A DNA stretch of 46,319 bases. Origin: Syntrophaceae bacterium UBA5744 (GTDB lineage Bacteria; Desulfobacterota; Syntrophia; Syntrophales; UBA2192). This document shows, in pieces, positions 15,090 to 23,274 of this stretch (position 1 is its first letter; the number at the start of each line of letters is the position of its first letter). Under the pieces are notes generated by a model. It saw nothing but the letters and a program-made list of their open reading frames with translations. It did no database searches and had not been told where the DNA came from. Location of the stretch: contig DIFQ01000128.1 of NCBI GenBank assembly GCA_002419215.1, positions 1 to 46,319 on the forward strand. The letters run 5' to 3'. A program made the translations under genes and the position numbers.

Positions 15090-16979
15090 ATGAAGAAGAG
15101 TGTTCTTTCCCTGATGCTCGCCACCCTGTTTCTCATCTGCGGATGCGGCGCGAGCCTGATTTTCGTGTCGGACCGGGACGGCCGCGACCAGATCTACAGC
15201 ATGGCCGGAAACGGGTTCAGTCAGCATAACCTTTCAAACAACAGCGCCAACGAGCATTTCCCGGACCTCTCCCCCGACGCCACGAAGATCGTCTTTTCGT
15301 CCTTCCGGAATCCCCCCGGGGAAAACATCTACATCATGGACCTCGACGGGCAGAACATCCGGCAGGTGACGACCGGCACCGGGCAGAGGACACGGCCGAG
15401 ATGGGCGCCGAACGGACTGATCGCCTTCACCTACCCTGCTCACACCCAGGGCGCCCGGATATGGACGATCCGGAGCGACGGCAGCGGTCTTGCCGCGGTG
15501 ACGAGCCCCGGCCCGAACGAGTCCGATGACAACGGCCACGATTTCTACGACGCGGGCAGGATGATCGTCTTTTCGCGATATGACGGAACGACGCAGAAGC
15601 GCGATCTCTACGCGACGAAATCGGATGGCACCGGAGCGCCGCAGCAGATCACGAACACGCCCGATGTCAGCGAAGTCGCGCCCGTGGTCTCCCACAACGG
15701 ACGCCTGCTGGCCTATCGCGCCTTTTTTCACGGGACGGGACGGGATGCGATCCGCGTCGTAAGCACGGGAAACTGGGCTCTCGTCCGCGACATCACGCTG
15801 CAGCCGCCTGCGGACATCAACATCTCGGGCATTTCATTCCGGGGCGACGACCAGGGGCTCTACGTCTCGGTCCAGGCATCCGGAGTCCCCGGCCCGGATA
15901 TCGGCAGGAAGCAGGAGATTTTCTCGATCGGGATCGACGGCCAGAATCAGCAACGGCTGACGCACAACGAGCGGGGCGACACATCGCCCGTTGCCATCGC
16001 GGCAACGCGCCAGGTCGAGGCTCTCCCCGTTCTCTTCGTCCACGGCCACAGCGGAGGAAAGGACGCGGCGTGGGAGAACCCCGGCAGCGCGGGGACGACC
16101 TCGATCAAGGCCGCGCTCGAGGCAAACCCCTCCCTGTCGATCCGACCTGTCTATCTATCCCTGCCCCTCCACGGGGGCAGCGACCCCGTCATCCAAAGCC
16201 GAAGCATTGCCGATGATGCCACGGACATTCTCGCCGCCATCGAGGGAGGCAACGATTCGAACAATCAGCTGCAGACGGGCATCCTGAACGACCCGGCCTA
16301 CGGGGGTGCGACGAGGGTGGCCCTTGTCGGCTACAGCCAGGGAGCGATCAGCAGCCGGTACTACCTGAAGAATCTCATGGGAAGCCGGAAAAACGGGGCC
16401 GTCACGGTTTCCGAATTCGTGGCCCTTGCCGCGCCGACCCACGGTGCCGGGGGGTCGTTTTCCTGCGGCAATGAAACCGAGCCCGATCGCTCAACACGCC
16501 AGCTCTGCGGCGGGATGACGGCCACCTTGTTGAGCCAGGCACTGCCCTGCGGTTCGTGCGTTCCCCCGCTTGCACCCTTCACGACCAACGCGGCGGGAGA
16601 CGAGGCCTTCCTGAATGACCTCAACGGACACGATTACAGGCTCAACTGCAACGAGCCGGCCATCCCCTCCCCGGCGCTGGAAGCGCCGAAGAGCAGGCCG
16701 GATCTGCCGGACGGTGTGCTCTACGTCAACCTCTATGCCGCCGGAAACGCGGATCTCGTCGTGGGCGGGCATACCCAGTCGCTCGATTGCCTCGGCCGGC
16801 GACTGGCCAGGAATCACGCGCCCAATGTGTTCAACCTGGAGGTCACGGGCGTCCCGACCGAGACCCACGGTAATTTTCCCCACCACTGGCCGACGATCTG
16901 CGTCACACTCAGGACGATCGTCAACCACCAGGCTCCGGCAAGCCAGGCCGAAGCCTGCCAGGGCCTGAACCAGCCGTGA
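15090..16979 (+). CDS. Lipoprotein with TolB-like beta-propeller and lipase-like domain
   Basis: The product is 629 residues. The ATG at 15090 has GGGAGG 8 nt upstream. The N terminus (KKSVLSLMLATLFLICGCG) is a lipoprotein signal with the acylated Cys in the LICGC region. Residues about 25-310 contain PD40/TolB-type repeats (DLSPDATKIVFSS, IYIMDLDGQNIRQVT, IWTIRSDGSGLAAVT, FSIGIDGQNQQRLTHN), forming a beta-propeller. The C-terminal half is an alpha/beta hydrolase: LFVHGHSGG, the nucleophile elbow GYSQGAIS, and NLYAAGNADLVVG with ETHGNFPHHW supplying Asp and His candidates. The fusion suggests a periplasmic or surface lipase/esterase with a binding propeller. Confidence 0.8.
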   Translation: MKKSVLSLMLATLFLICGCGASLIFVSDRDGRDQIYSMAGNGFSQHNLSNNSANEHFPDLSPDATKIVFSSFRNPPGENIYIMDLDGQNIRQVTTGTGQRTRPRWAPNGLIAFTYPAHTQGARIWTIRSDGSGLAAVTSPGPNESDDNGHDFYDAGRMIVFSRYDGTTQKRDLYATKSDGTGAPQQITNTPDVSEVAPVVSHNGRLLAYRAFFHGTGRDAIRVVSTGNWALVRDITLQPPADINISGISFRGDDQGLYVSVQASGVPGPDIGRKQEIFSIGIDGQNQQRLTHNERGDTSPVAIAATRQVEALPVLFVHGHSGGKDAAWENPGSAGTTSIKAALEANPSLSIRPVYLSLPLHGGSDPVIQSRSIADDATDILAAIEGGNDSNNQLQTGILNDPAYGGATRVALVGYSQGAISSRYYLKNLMGSRKNGAVTVSEFVALAAPTHGAGGSFSCGNETEPDRSTRQLCGGMTATLLSQALPCGSCVPPLAPFTTNAAGDEAFLNDLNGHDYRLNCNEPAIPSPALEAPKSRPDLPDGVLYVNLYAAGNADLVVGGHTQSLDCLGRRLARNHAPNVFNLEVTGVPTETHGNFPHHWPTICVTLRTIVNHQAPASQAEACQGLNQP

Positions 16980-17033
16980 GGGGTTGAACGGCCGGCCCCG
17001 GGATCGAAAGGAGACGGGCTGGCCGGGCGCGAG

Positions 17034-17064
17034 CAAAAAAGGGAAGCACCCGACGATGCCTCCC
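17034..17064 (-). terminator. Rho-independent terminator
   Basis: GGGAAGCA (17041-17048) pairs with TGCCTCCC (17057-17064, one wobble). On the minus strand it is followed by a U-run (A-run 17035-17040). It ends the gene that stops at 17096. Confidence 0.75.
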
Positions 17065-17095
17065 TTCGCGTTTCACGTCTTTCACGCCGGCGGCA

Positions 17096-18385
17096 TCACC
17101 CTGACGGATGCCATGCCTTCATGTGCCCGGCGTGCGTCTTCAGGCAGGATCCCGGCTTGAAGAACCGATCGTAGAATTCCAGGTCGAGGTGGTGCGCCTG
17201 GAGGTGCATGATGAGGAAGATGGAAGGCACCGTGCCCGGGAACTTCCCGAAGGTGTCGAAGACGTACTGGGCCTGCAGGGCCACGCACCGGCGGAATTCC
17301 TCGCCGTGGACCCTGGCGGCGGAGCGGACCGCCCGGGAATCCTTCCAAGGGCCGGGGGTGTCGGGATGGAAAGGGCCGCCGGGGCCGAATTTACGCTCGC
17401 AGACGGCGTCCACGGCGGCACGCATATCCGGGTAATGGGGAGGGCAGTGCCCTTCCATGATGCCCGCGAGTCCCGTCGGGTTTGGGTAGGGCCACCGTTC
17501 GTCCGTGTCGTAACGGAACCCAAGGCCGGGCACATCGGGGTTCCCGCTCGCCCCGAGGAAGGCGAAGGCGTCGATGCCGTTGAACATCCAGCCCCCCAGT
17601 CCCATGGCCTGCAGCATGAGTGCGCCCGCGTAGCAGCTTGTCGCCAGTTCCGTCGTCAGTTCGGCCAACGACCACTGCTCCACGAAGGTAAGGGGCCAGG
17701 TGTTTCCCGCATCCACGATACCCTTGAACTCTTCGATCCCCGGGATGGGCCTCCGGTGGATGTCATCGGTCAGCACGAGACCGTTCTGCAGCATGTAGCA
17801 GAGGTTCAGCAGGACGTGCTGGGCCAGGTCCCCCACAGGGGTGACGAGAAGCGTGCCGGGATGATTCACCACCCAGGTGTTATGCGCCTCGACATAGGGA
17901 ACCACGGAAGGGAGTTGCAGCCGGCCGTAACGGAGCTTCTTCACACGCCCCCTCATCGCTTCCAGAAACGCTCCCGGATCGAGGGAGCCGTCATCGGCCC
18001 GCTCGGCAAAGGCCGGGGCATCGCGGGCATCGAGCACGCAGACCCCTTCGTCATCGGTGAAGAAGGTCATGCTTGTGTGGAACCCTGCAGACGAGGGAAA
18101 GGTCCTGCCGCCTGCCGCTGCGGCGTAATTGGACAGATGCGGAGCATATCGATCGGCCCGAAAAATCAGGTGATGCCAGGCCGTGTTGCCGCCGCAGGCG
18201 GCCACCACGAGAAGCTTTTCCAGCTCCGTGAGGGGCATCGGTTCAAACCGGGACTTGAACTTGAGAACCCCGTCGGGGATCTCTGCGCCCTTGAAGAAGC
18301 GGCGGGAGCGCCGGCCCAGCAAGGCCTCGACGAGTCCGAAGGACTGCATGTCGCGAAAACCATCGGGCAGGTCTGATGTCTTCAT
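17096..18385 (-). CDS. Nitroreductase-like fold protein of unknown function
   Basis: The product is 429 residues and has no signal peptide. The N-terminal segment EALLGRRSRRFFKG, then LTELEKLLVVAACGGNTAWHHL, resembles the FMN-phosphate-binding start of nitroreductases (xRRSxRxF, then a helix ending in a cofactor-contacting loop). The later GLGGWMFNGID stretch resembles the GLG turn near the family's C terminus. The protein is about twice the usual size, with a His-rich C-terminal part (CPPHYPD, MHLQAHHLDLEFYDRFF, KTHAGHMKAWH) that may bind metal. The assignment is tentative and substrate unknown. AGAGAGG precedes the ATG. It may be co-transcribed with the small HMA protein gene upstream (29-bp gap). 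Confidence 0.5.
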   Translation of the reverse strand: MKTSDLPDGFRDMQSFGLVEALLGRRSRRFFKGAEIPDGVLKFKSRFEPMPLTELEKLLVVAACGGNTAWHHLIFRADRYAPHLSNYAAAAGGRTFPSSAGFHTSMTFFTDDEGVCVLDARDAPAFAERADDGSLDPGAFLEAMRGRVKKLRYGRLQLPSVVPYVEAHNTWVVNHPGTLLVTPVGDLAQHVLLNLCYMLQNGLVLTDDIHRRPIPGIEEFKGIVDAGNTWPLTFVEQWSLAELTTELATSCYAGALMLQAMGLGGWMFNGIDAFAFLGASGNPDVPGLGFRYDTDERWPYPNPTGLAGIMEGHCPPHYPDMRAAVDAVCERKFGPGGPFHPDTPGPWKDSRAVRSAARVHGEEFRRCVALQAQYVFDTFGKFPGTVPSIFLIMHLQAHHLDLEFYDRFFKPGSCLKTHAGHMKAWHPSG

Positions 18386-18413
18386 GGAAAACCTCTCTGA
18401 TCGTCGCCCCCGG

Positions 18414-18626
18414 TCAATCCATGCTGACCTTGTACCCCAGATCTTCCACGGCGCAGGTCAGGTCGCTGTCGCAGACGTTCGGATTGTCCCAGATGACCTT
18501 GACCCTCCTGGTTGTTGGATCGATCCGGACATCCCTGACGCCCTCAAAGGCCTTGAGTTTTTTCAGAACGACGTTCACGCAGGACTTGCAGTCCATGTCC
18601 TTGACGCTGAATTCGATATTCTGCAT
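18414..18626 (-). CDS. Small heavy-metal-associated (HMA) domain protein, copper-chaperone-like
   Basis: The product is 70 residues. The ATG at 18626 is chosen because AGGAGG lies 8 nt upstream; a GTG nine bases earlier overlaps that site. The sequence has the ferredoxin-like beta-alpha-beta plan of CopZ/HMA domains: IEFSVKDMDCKSCVNVVLKKLKAFEGV, then VRIDPTTRRVKV, then AVEDLGYKV. The metal motif is MDCKSC (CxxC). The usual preceding Met is kept, so Cu(I) is plausible, although Hg or Zn is possible. It would act as a cytoplasmic metal carrier. The large gene of unknown function follows 29 bp downstream on the same strand. Confidence 0.82.
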   Translation of the reverse strand: MQNIEFSVKDMDCKSCVNVVLKKLKAFEGVRDVRIDPTTRRVKVIWDNPNVCDSDLTCAVEDLGYKVSMD

Positions 18627-18845
18627 CGCTCGCACCTCCTGTGATTTCGGTCGAATTGCACATTTCTGATCACTATAACCGATTCCCCGCAGACCGCAAT
18701 CATACAGACCCCTACAACCCCTCCCGAAATTCCTTACCGGGCCTCAGGGATTGGTTCAGCCGGAAAGCGTCACAAGCCGTCAGATCGATCCTGCATGGAA
18801 AACGGAGCTTGAAAGAAGGCCCTGTATGCTGCTAAACACTCCTCG

Positions 18846-19796
18846 ATGCGTGAACAAACGGTGATTCGTGCCCTTGAACTCTTCTGCGGAATCGGCGGGT
18901 TTGCGGCCGCCTCGGCGGGGACGAATATCCGCGTGGCGGGGGCCGTTGACCAGAGCCCGGCGGCTCTCGAGGTCTACCGGCTGAATTTCCCCGGCCACGA
19001 CGCCTGGCAGCTGAACCTGGAAAACGTGACGGCCGATGAGCTGCAGGTCTTCGGGGCCGACTTCTGGTGGCTCTCGCCGCCCTGCCAGCCCTACACGGTC
19101 CGCGGCGCGGGAAGAGACGTCGAGGACCCCCGCGCTCTCAGCTTCCGGCGAATCCTCGATGTCATGGCCCGGATGAATGAGAACCGCCTGCCCTCGCACC
19201 TCGCACTGGAAAACGTGGAAGGTTTTGCCCGCTCGGAAATGCGCAGGCGGATCGTCGGTCTTCTTTCGGACCGGGGATATGCGGTCCAGGAATGCATGCT
19301 CTGCCCGACGGAGCTTGGCGTGCCCATGCGACGTCCGAGATACTATCTCATGGCCTCCCGCGTGCGCCTGTCTCCCCCTGTCGTGATCGTCGATGTGCCG
19401 CTGCGGCCGCTTGGCGACTACCTGGACGGAGTCGACGAAAGCGGTGTCCATGACGGGCTGCATGTCGGCGGAGACGTACTGGCGAAATTCGGCAAGGGAT
19501 TCCGCATCCTCGACCCGAATGACCCGCAGGCCTACACGACCTGTTTCACCTCCGGGTACGGGCGGTCGCTGATGCGCGCGGGATCGTACTTGCAATGCGC
19601 AGGCGGGGTGAGACGCTTTGCACCGGAGGAAATCGCACGGCTGCTCCACTTCCCCGAGGGGTTCCGATTTCCCGACAGAATGACCCTGCGGAAGAAGTGG
19701 CACCTCGCGGGAAACAGCCTTTCGGTCGCCGCCGTTCGCAAGGTCCTCGAAGCGTTCCCGGACGTGCTGAAATGCCAGAAAAATCCCCCTTTATAA
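18846..19796 (+). CDS. dnmt2: Dnmt2-type cytosine-C5 methyltransferase (probable tRNA m5C enzyme)
   Basis: The product is 316 residues. C5-methyltransferase motifs are in order: LFCGIGGF (I, SAM binding), SPPCQPYT (IV, catalytic Cys), ALENVEGF (VI), RRPRYYLMA (VIII) and LAGNSLSVAAV (X). Several features point to Dnmt2 (TRDMT1) rather than a restriction-type enzyme. These are the CFT tripeptide followed by xGYGR (TTCFTSGYGRSL), FAPEEIARLLHFPEGFRFPD before motif X, the short target-recognition region, and CPTELGVPMRR. Dnmt2 enzymes methylate tRNA at C38, and a Geobacter homologue is known to act on tRNA. No restriction enzyme gene is adjacent. The last codons overlap an intergenic repeat. Confidence 0.88.
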   Translation: MREQTVIRALELFCGIGGFAAASAGTNIRVAGAVDQSPAALEVYRLNFPGHDAWQLNLENVTADELQVFGADFWWLSPPCQPYTVRGAGRDVEDPRALSFRRILDVMARMNENRLPSHLALENVEGFARSEMRRRIVGLLSDRGYAVQECMLCPTELGVPMRRPRYYLMASRVRLSPPVVIVDVPLRPLGDYLDGVDESGVHDGLHVGGDVLAKFGKGFRILDPNDPQAYTTCFTSGYGRSLMRAGSYLQCAGGVRRFAPEEIARLLHFPEGFRFPDRMTLRKKWHLAGNSLSVAAVRKVLEAFPDVLKCQKNPPL

Positions 19797-19817
19797 AAGG
19801 GGGAACGAGGGGGATTT
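19781..19817. repeat. Palindromic repeat overlapping the methyltransferase stop
   Basis: AAATCCCCCTTT (19781-19792) faces AAAGGGGG (19796-19803) and GGGGGATTT (19809-19817). This hairpin-forming unit is widespread between genes. It supplies the last codons and stop of the methyltransferase, and may work as a terminator. Confidence 0.65.
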
Positions 19818-19853
19818 GATTACAACACGGACTGCGTTATGGAGGACAAGAAC

Positions 19854-20222
19854 ATGAGAAACATCGTCGTGTGGTTCGAAATCCCCGTCAAGGACATGGA
19901 GCGGGCAAGGCTCTTCTACGGCAACGTTCTGGGCTACGATCTGCCCGTGCAGGACCTGGGCGGGGTGCTGATGGCCTTCTTCCCGATGGCGGGGCACGGA
20001 AACAGCGGCGCCCTGATCCGGGGCGAGGGGTACGAGCCCTGCCAGCGGGGTACCGTGGTCTACCTGAATGCCGGCGAGGACCTGAACGAGTCGCTCGAGC
20101 GGATTGAGCCGGCGGGCGGGAAGATTGTCGTCCCCAAGACGAAGATCACCGACGAGTACGGCCACTTCGCCCTGTTCCAGGACACGGAGGGGAACCTCGT
20201 GGGCCTGCACTCGATGAAATAA
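19854..20222 (+). CDS. VOC (glyoxalase/bleomycin-resistance fold) protein
   Basis: The product is 122 residues, a normal single-chain VOC length. The start at 19854 (MRNIVVWFEIPVKDM) is chosen because GGAGG lies 8 nt upstream; the earlier ATG at 19839 overlaps that site. The paired beta-alpha-beta-beta-beta modules are visible: VVWFEIPVKDMERARLFYGNVLGYD, then GALIRGEGY, then GTVVYLNAGEDLNESLERIEPAGGKIV, and FALFQDTEGNLVGLHSM at the end with the conserved DxEGN and terminal metal-site region. VOC proteins bind metals and act in glyoxalase, dioxygenase or resistance reactions; the substrate cannot be told here. Confidence 0.85.
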   Translation: MRNIVVWFEIPVKDMERARLFYGNVLGYDLPVQDLGGVLMAFFPMAGHGNSGALIRGEGYEPCQRGTVVYLNAGEDLNESLERIEPAGGKIVVPKTKITDEYGHFALFQDTEGNLVGLHSMK

Positions 20223-20584
20223 ATGAAAAAAGGGCGGGGCTTGCGGGACGCGCCCCCGGTCACGGTTGAATCTCCTTTGAAAACCACCGAACGGATCGAA
20301 TCCCGCATCACCTCGATATTTGTGCAGTTTTAAGCCAAGCGGGCCGGTTTCCGGCTCGAGTCCCTCAGCACTGTCCGGCCCCTTGCCTTTCCATTCCGTA
20401 AATGTATATTGATTATAGAAGAGTGAAGGCCCGCTTTCACCCGGGTTCATCTACCGATCAGGATTTCTCCTCATTCCGCAACCTCCTTCAGCGTTTCTTT
20501 TTCCATTCCTGCCAGACGGTGAATGGCTTCTTGCCGGTTCCCCGGGCGGGTACATTGCCCCGGCGGGTTCGAGGAGGTGTCGTC
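20223..20584. other. Intergenic stretch, no gene seen
   Basis: This stretch holds the 30-nt repeat described separately (20233-20262) and otherwise non-coding sequence. Several stop codons occur in every frame up to the ribosome site of the zinc-ribbon gene at 20585. No tRNA or known riboswitch pattern is visible. Confidence 0.5.
20233..20262. repeat. 30-nt GC-rich repeat, copy 1
   Basis: This sequence matches 33897-33926 at 29 of 30 positions. It can fold through GGGCG/CGCCC. Both copies lie just beyond a stop codon. Confidence 0.75.
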
Positions 20585-20743
20585 ATGACATTGAAGTGTG
20601 CCGAATGCGGACGGATCGCGTTGAAGCTCAATGCCGAGAAAAAGTGCGAGGAGTGCGCCAAGAAGGACGAATCCTTGAAGTCCTACTTCACGAAACTCTT
20701 CTTCATCAACGAGGGCTGCGCGAGGCTGGTGCCGGCGACCTGA
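20585..20743 (+). CDS. Small zinc-ribbon protein
   Basis: The product is 52 residues, with an excellent AGGAGG site 7 nt before the ATG. Two CxxC knuckles (KCAEC and KCEEC) 16 residues apart form a typical zinc ribbon. The C-terminal part (LKSYFTKLFFINEGCARLVPAT) is hydrophobic and could be a helix or partner-binding segment. Such mini zinc ribbons often act in nucleic-acid or protein contacts, but no specific function can be assigned. The longer upstream frame is not used because it lacks a ribosome site and crosses non-coding sequence. Confidence 0.7.
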   Translation: MTLKCAECGRIALKLNAEKKCEECAKKDESLKSYFTKLFFINEGCARLVPAT

Positions 20744-20839
20744 TCTGACCGCTCTTCGTTTGTTTCACTATCCGGCCTGGATGGCTGAAAGGGAATTCCT
20801 GTGCCGCAGCCTGAAAAATCTTAAAGGAGGTAACGGGTC

Positions 20840-21094
20840 ATGAAAGACGCATCCAAGGAGATTTTGCGGTTCTGGAAAACGCAATGGGAAGCTTACATGA
20901 AATCAATGATGGCCATGCAGGAGCAGGGGGAGACGATGCTGGAGATGATCCAGAAAAGCGGTGTCTTGCAGGAGGGTTCCCTCAATATGGTCAGGGATTG
21001 GGCAAAGAAATACAAGTCAATCCAGAAGTCTTATCTGGAGGCGGTTGAAGAGCACTTCGAGAAACTCGATGAAATTATTGGGGGTACGCCCTGA
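20840..21094 (+). CDS. Small helical phasin-like protein
   Basis: The product is 84 residues with a near-perfect ribosome site (AAAGGAGGT) before the ATG. The sequence is a helical, amphipathic chain: LRFWKTQWEAYMKSMMAMQEQGETMLEMIQ, then SLNMVRDWAKKYKSIQKSYLEAVEEHFEKLDEII. The FWKTQWEAY start and Met/Gln-rich helix recall short phasin domains and PhaE-type partners of PHA synthase, but no domain is certain. It has a strong terminator of its own, so it is probably well expressed as a single gene. Similar-looking proteins occur at 1467-1913 and 11709-12293. Confidence 0.55.
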   Translation: MKDASKEILRFWKTQWEAYMKSMMAMQEQGETMLEMIQKSGVLQEGSLNMVRDWAKKYKSIQKSYLEAVEEHFEKLDEIIGGTP

Positions 21095-21120
21095 GTTGGG
21101 AAAAAAGGGACAGGACGGAC

Positions 21121-21164
21121 AAGAAGAGGCCGCGGGGAATTCCCCGCGGTCTCTTCTTCTTCCT
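21121..21164 (+). terminator. Strong Rho-independent terminator
   Basis: A 17-bp stem (21121-21137 with 21142-21158, one G-U) and an AATT loop end in a T-rich CTTCTTCTT run. It follows the helical protein gene ending at 21094. Confidence 0.85.
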
Positions 21165-21213
21165 GCCTTGCGGCTATGTTATCTTGTTGCTTCTTGCTGC
21201 ACTTCTTTTTCTT

Positions 21214-21245
21214 CACTCAGACACTTGGACACTCACGCACTTCTT
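21214..21245. repeat. Degenerate 8-nt tandem repeat
   Basis: The sequence reads as CACTCAGA-CACTTGGA-CACTCACG-CACTTC, four imperfect copies of an octamer. A related tract lies at 30109-30143, so this is a dispersed low-complexity element. Confidence 0.65.
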
Positions 21246-21265
21246 TCACTGCCGCGCAGCGGCGC

Positions 21266-22960
21266 TTAGGGGTTCATCTCATAGACATCCTTCAGCGCAT
21301 ACACGTGGTTGTTCAGCACCCGCTGATAGCGCGCCTCGTCCACGGCGGGCTTGCGGATCATCTTCATGCAGAGCTCCATCTGCATCTGCGTGCTCGAGGG
21401 CTTGTGGTAGAGCTGCAGGGCGTACTTCGAAAAGTCGCGGACCATGAAGTCGAAGATCTGGTCCAGGAGGTCCTTGTCAACGTTGTAGATTTTGGCGTTT
21501 TCCAGGATGAGCTGGCCATAGACCACGCAGGTGAACAGTTCGCCCAGGATGAGCAGGAAGTCGATGTCCTTCTGCTGCTCCGGCGTGGGGGTGGCCGTGG
21601 CCAGGAACACCTTCAGGGTCTTGATCTGCTCCTTGTAGACGTTCAGGTTCGGCAGGTCGTAGCTGTCGTAGGCGGGCTTGTAGTCGTGGAACTGGATCTT
21701 GCTCAAGCCCTTCGTGGCCCCCTGCTCCCAGAAGAAGGTGTCGTCGGCGACGTCGTTTCTCTTCGGGATCTCGGGGAACTTGCCGGGGTTGAAGAAGTAG
21801 TTGGCCATGAACTTGATGATGAGGGCCATGTTCACATGGGCCGTCCCCTCGAGCTTCGGAAGTGCCCGGATGTGGCGGGTGGCCATCTCGAAGTAGGTGT
21901 CCTTCTCGAAGCCCTTGGCGGCGATTACATCCCAGAGCAGGTTGATGACCTCCTCGCCCTGCATGGTGACCTTCATCTTCACCATGGGGTTGTAGAGCAG
22001 GTAACGCCTGTCTTCGACCGATGCCGAACGGAAGTAATCGATGGCACGCAGGGCAAAGAGCCGCATCGCGACAAGGCGCGTGTACGAATCGACGAAAAGC
22101 TGTTTGACCTGGGAGAACTCGGTCACGGCTTTCCCGAAAAGGATGCGGTGCGAGGCGTGGTTGATCGCCTCGTAGAAGGAGTGGGTGCAGATGCCGATGG
22201 TGGCCCAGCCCAGGTTGAACTTGCCCACGTTGACCGTGTTGAGCGAGGCATCCCATGCCTCCTGACCTTTCTCGAGAATCTCCTCCTCCCTGATCGGGTA
22301 GTCGCGGAGGTTGTACTGGGCCACGTACATCTGGCTGGCCACGACGTTGCGGACCAGTTCGAACTTCTCGTGGTGCGAGTCGACGGGGAAGAACACATAT
22401 TCGCCCGTACCGGCGATCTTGCCGAAGGTGGAGACGATGACGGCCTGGTTGGCATTCCCGATGTAGTACTTGTCGCCCTCGGCCAGGTACGTGCCGCCGG
22501 CCTGGGGCTTGAGCATCATGTCCGTCGAGTAGATGTCGGCGCCGTGCTCCCTTTCGGAGAGGCCGAAGCCGAAGATCCGGCCGTACTGCAGGTGCTGGGC
22601 GGTCTTCTTCTTCACCTCCTCGTTGCGGCTCATCCAGACGGGGCCCAGCCCGAGGATCGAGACCTGCCAGGCGTACCAGTAAGACAGGCTGTAGAAGGCG
22701 AGGATCTCGTTCATCTCGCAGTTGCGCCAGGTGTCCCAGCGGCAGTCCGCGTCGCCGTATTTCGATGGCGTCAGCAGAGTCGCGAAAATTTTGTTGTCCC
22801 TCAGGAACTGGACAAAGTCATCGTACCAGACGCACCACTGGTCGTCGGTCTTGATGCGCTGCTTGCCCTTGCGCTCGAAGAAGTCGATCGTCTTGCGCAT
22901 GATCTCCTTCGATTTCTCACAGGGATAGTCGCTCGCGTATTTTTTCGGATTGAACAGCAT
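21266..22960 (-). CDS. Acyl-CoA dehydrogenase
   Basis: The product is 564 residues. The ATG at 22960 is preceded by a GGAGGGGGG ribosome site. Family blocks visible are FGFGLSEREHGADI (the central flavin/substrate strand, normally GxALTEPxxGSD), then YIGNANQAVIVSTFGK (beta domain), then HASHRILFGKAVTEFSQVKQLFVDSYTRLVAM (C-terminal helical domain). It oxidises an acyl-CoA to the enoyl-CoA with FAD and passes electrons to ETF, in the cytoplasm. The chain is longer than the usual 380-400 residues, resembling large ACADs of fatty- or aromatic-acid degraders. A TetR-type operator lies about 70 bp upstream. The chain-length preference is unknown. Confidence 0.85.
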   Translation of the reverse strand: MLFNPKKYASDYPCEKSKEIMRKTIDFFERKGKQRIKTDDQWCVWYDDFVQFLRDNKIFATLLTPSKYGDADCRWDTWRNCEMNEILAFYSLSYWYAWQVSILGLGPVWMSRNEEVKKKTAQHLQYGRIFGFGLSEREHGADIYSTDMMLKPQAGGTYLAEGDKYYIGNANQAVIVSTFGKIAGTGEYVFFPVDSHHEKFELVRNVVASQMYVAQYNLRDYPIREEEILEKGQEAWDASLNTVNVGKFNLGWATIGICTHSFYEAINHASHRILFGKAVTEFSQVKQLFVDSYTRLVAMRLFALRAIDYFRSASVEDRRYLLYNPMVKMKVTMQGEEVINLLWDVIAAKGFEKDTYFEMATRHIRALPKLEGTAHVNMALIIKFMANYFFNPGKFPEIPKRNDVADDTFFWEQGATKGLSKIQFHDYKPAYDSYDLPNLNVYKEQIKTLKVFLATATPTPEQQKDIDFLLILGELFTCVVYGQLILENAKIYNVDKDLLDQIFDFMVRDFSKYALQLYHKPSSTQMQMELCMKMIRKPAVDEARYQRVLNNHVYALKDVYEMNP

Positions 22961-23030
22961 AAATTCCCCCCTCCATTACGTCTCAACCATTTGATTTACA
23001 TCAATTATCCGCCAATACAAGCCAAATAAA

Positions 23031-23047
23031 ACTGACCGCCGGTCAGT
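23031..23047. promoter_or_regulatory. TetR/FadR-type operator palindrome
   Basis: ACTGACCG-C-CGGTCAGT is a perfect 17-bp palindrome about 70 bp upstream of the acyl-CoA dehydrogenase start. TGACCG/CGGTCA half-sites are typical of TetR-family regulators of fatty-acid degradation (FadR/PsrA-like). No TetR gene is present in the window. Confidence 0.7.
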
Positions 23048-23274
23048 GTTTTTTATTCTTCTACACCATTTTTGCGTCCTTTGCAACGGCTACCTCGCGG
23101 ACTCTTTAAAAGACCCCACAGGTGCCTTTCTAAAGGTTCAATACGCCGGGCTTGATCCGTCTTGAGTCTCGGCTCTGACATGTTGTAGTATTGCACATCT
23201 TTCCGGATGGGAGGGAAAACAAAGTCGCGCAAACAATGCAGGAACAAAAACCAGGGAGAAAGGGAGGAATGGAA

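Noticed and set aside
23053..23247. 64-residue minus-strand frame between the acyl-CoA dehydrogenase and the ABM gene
   Set aside because: It lies over the promoter region, has no ribosome site and no recognisable sequence.
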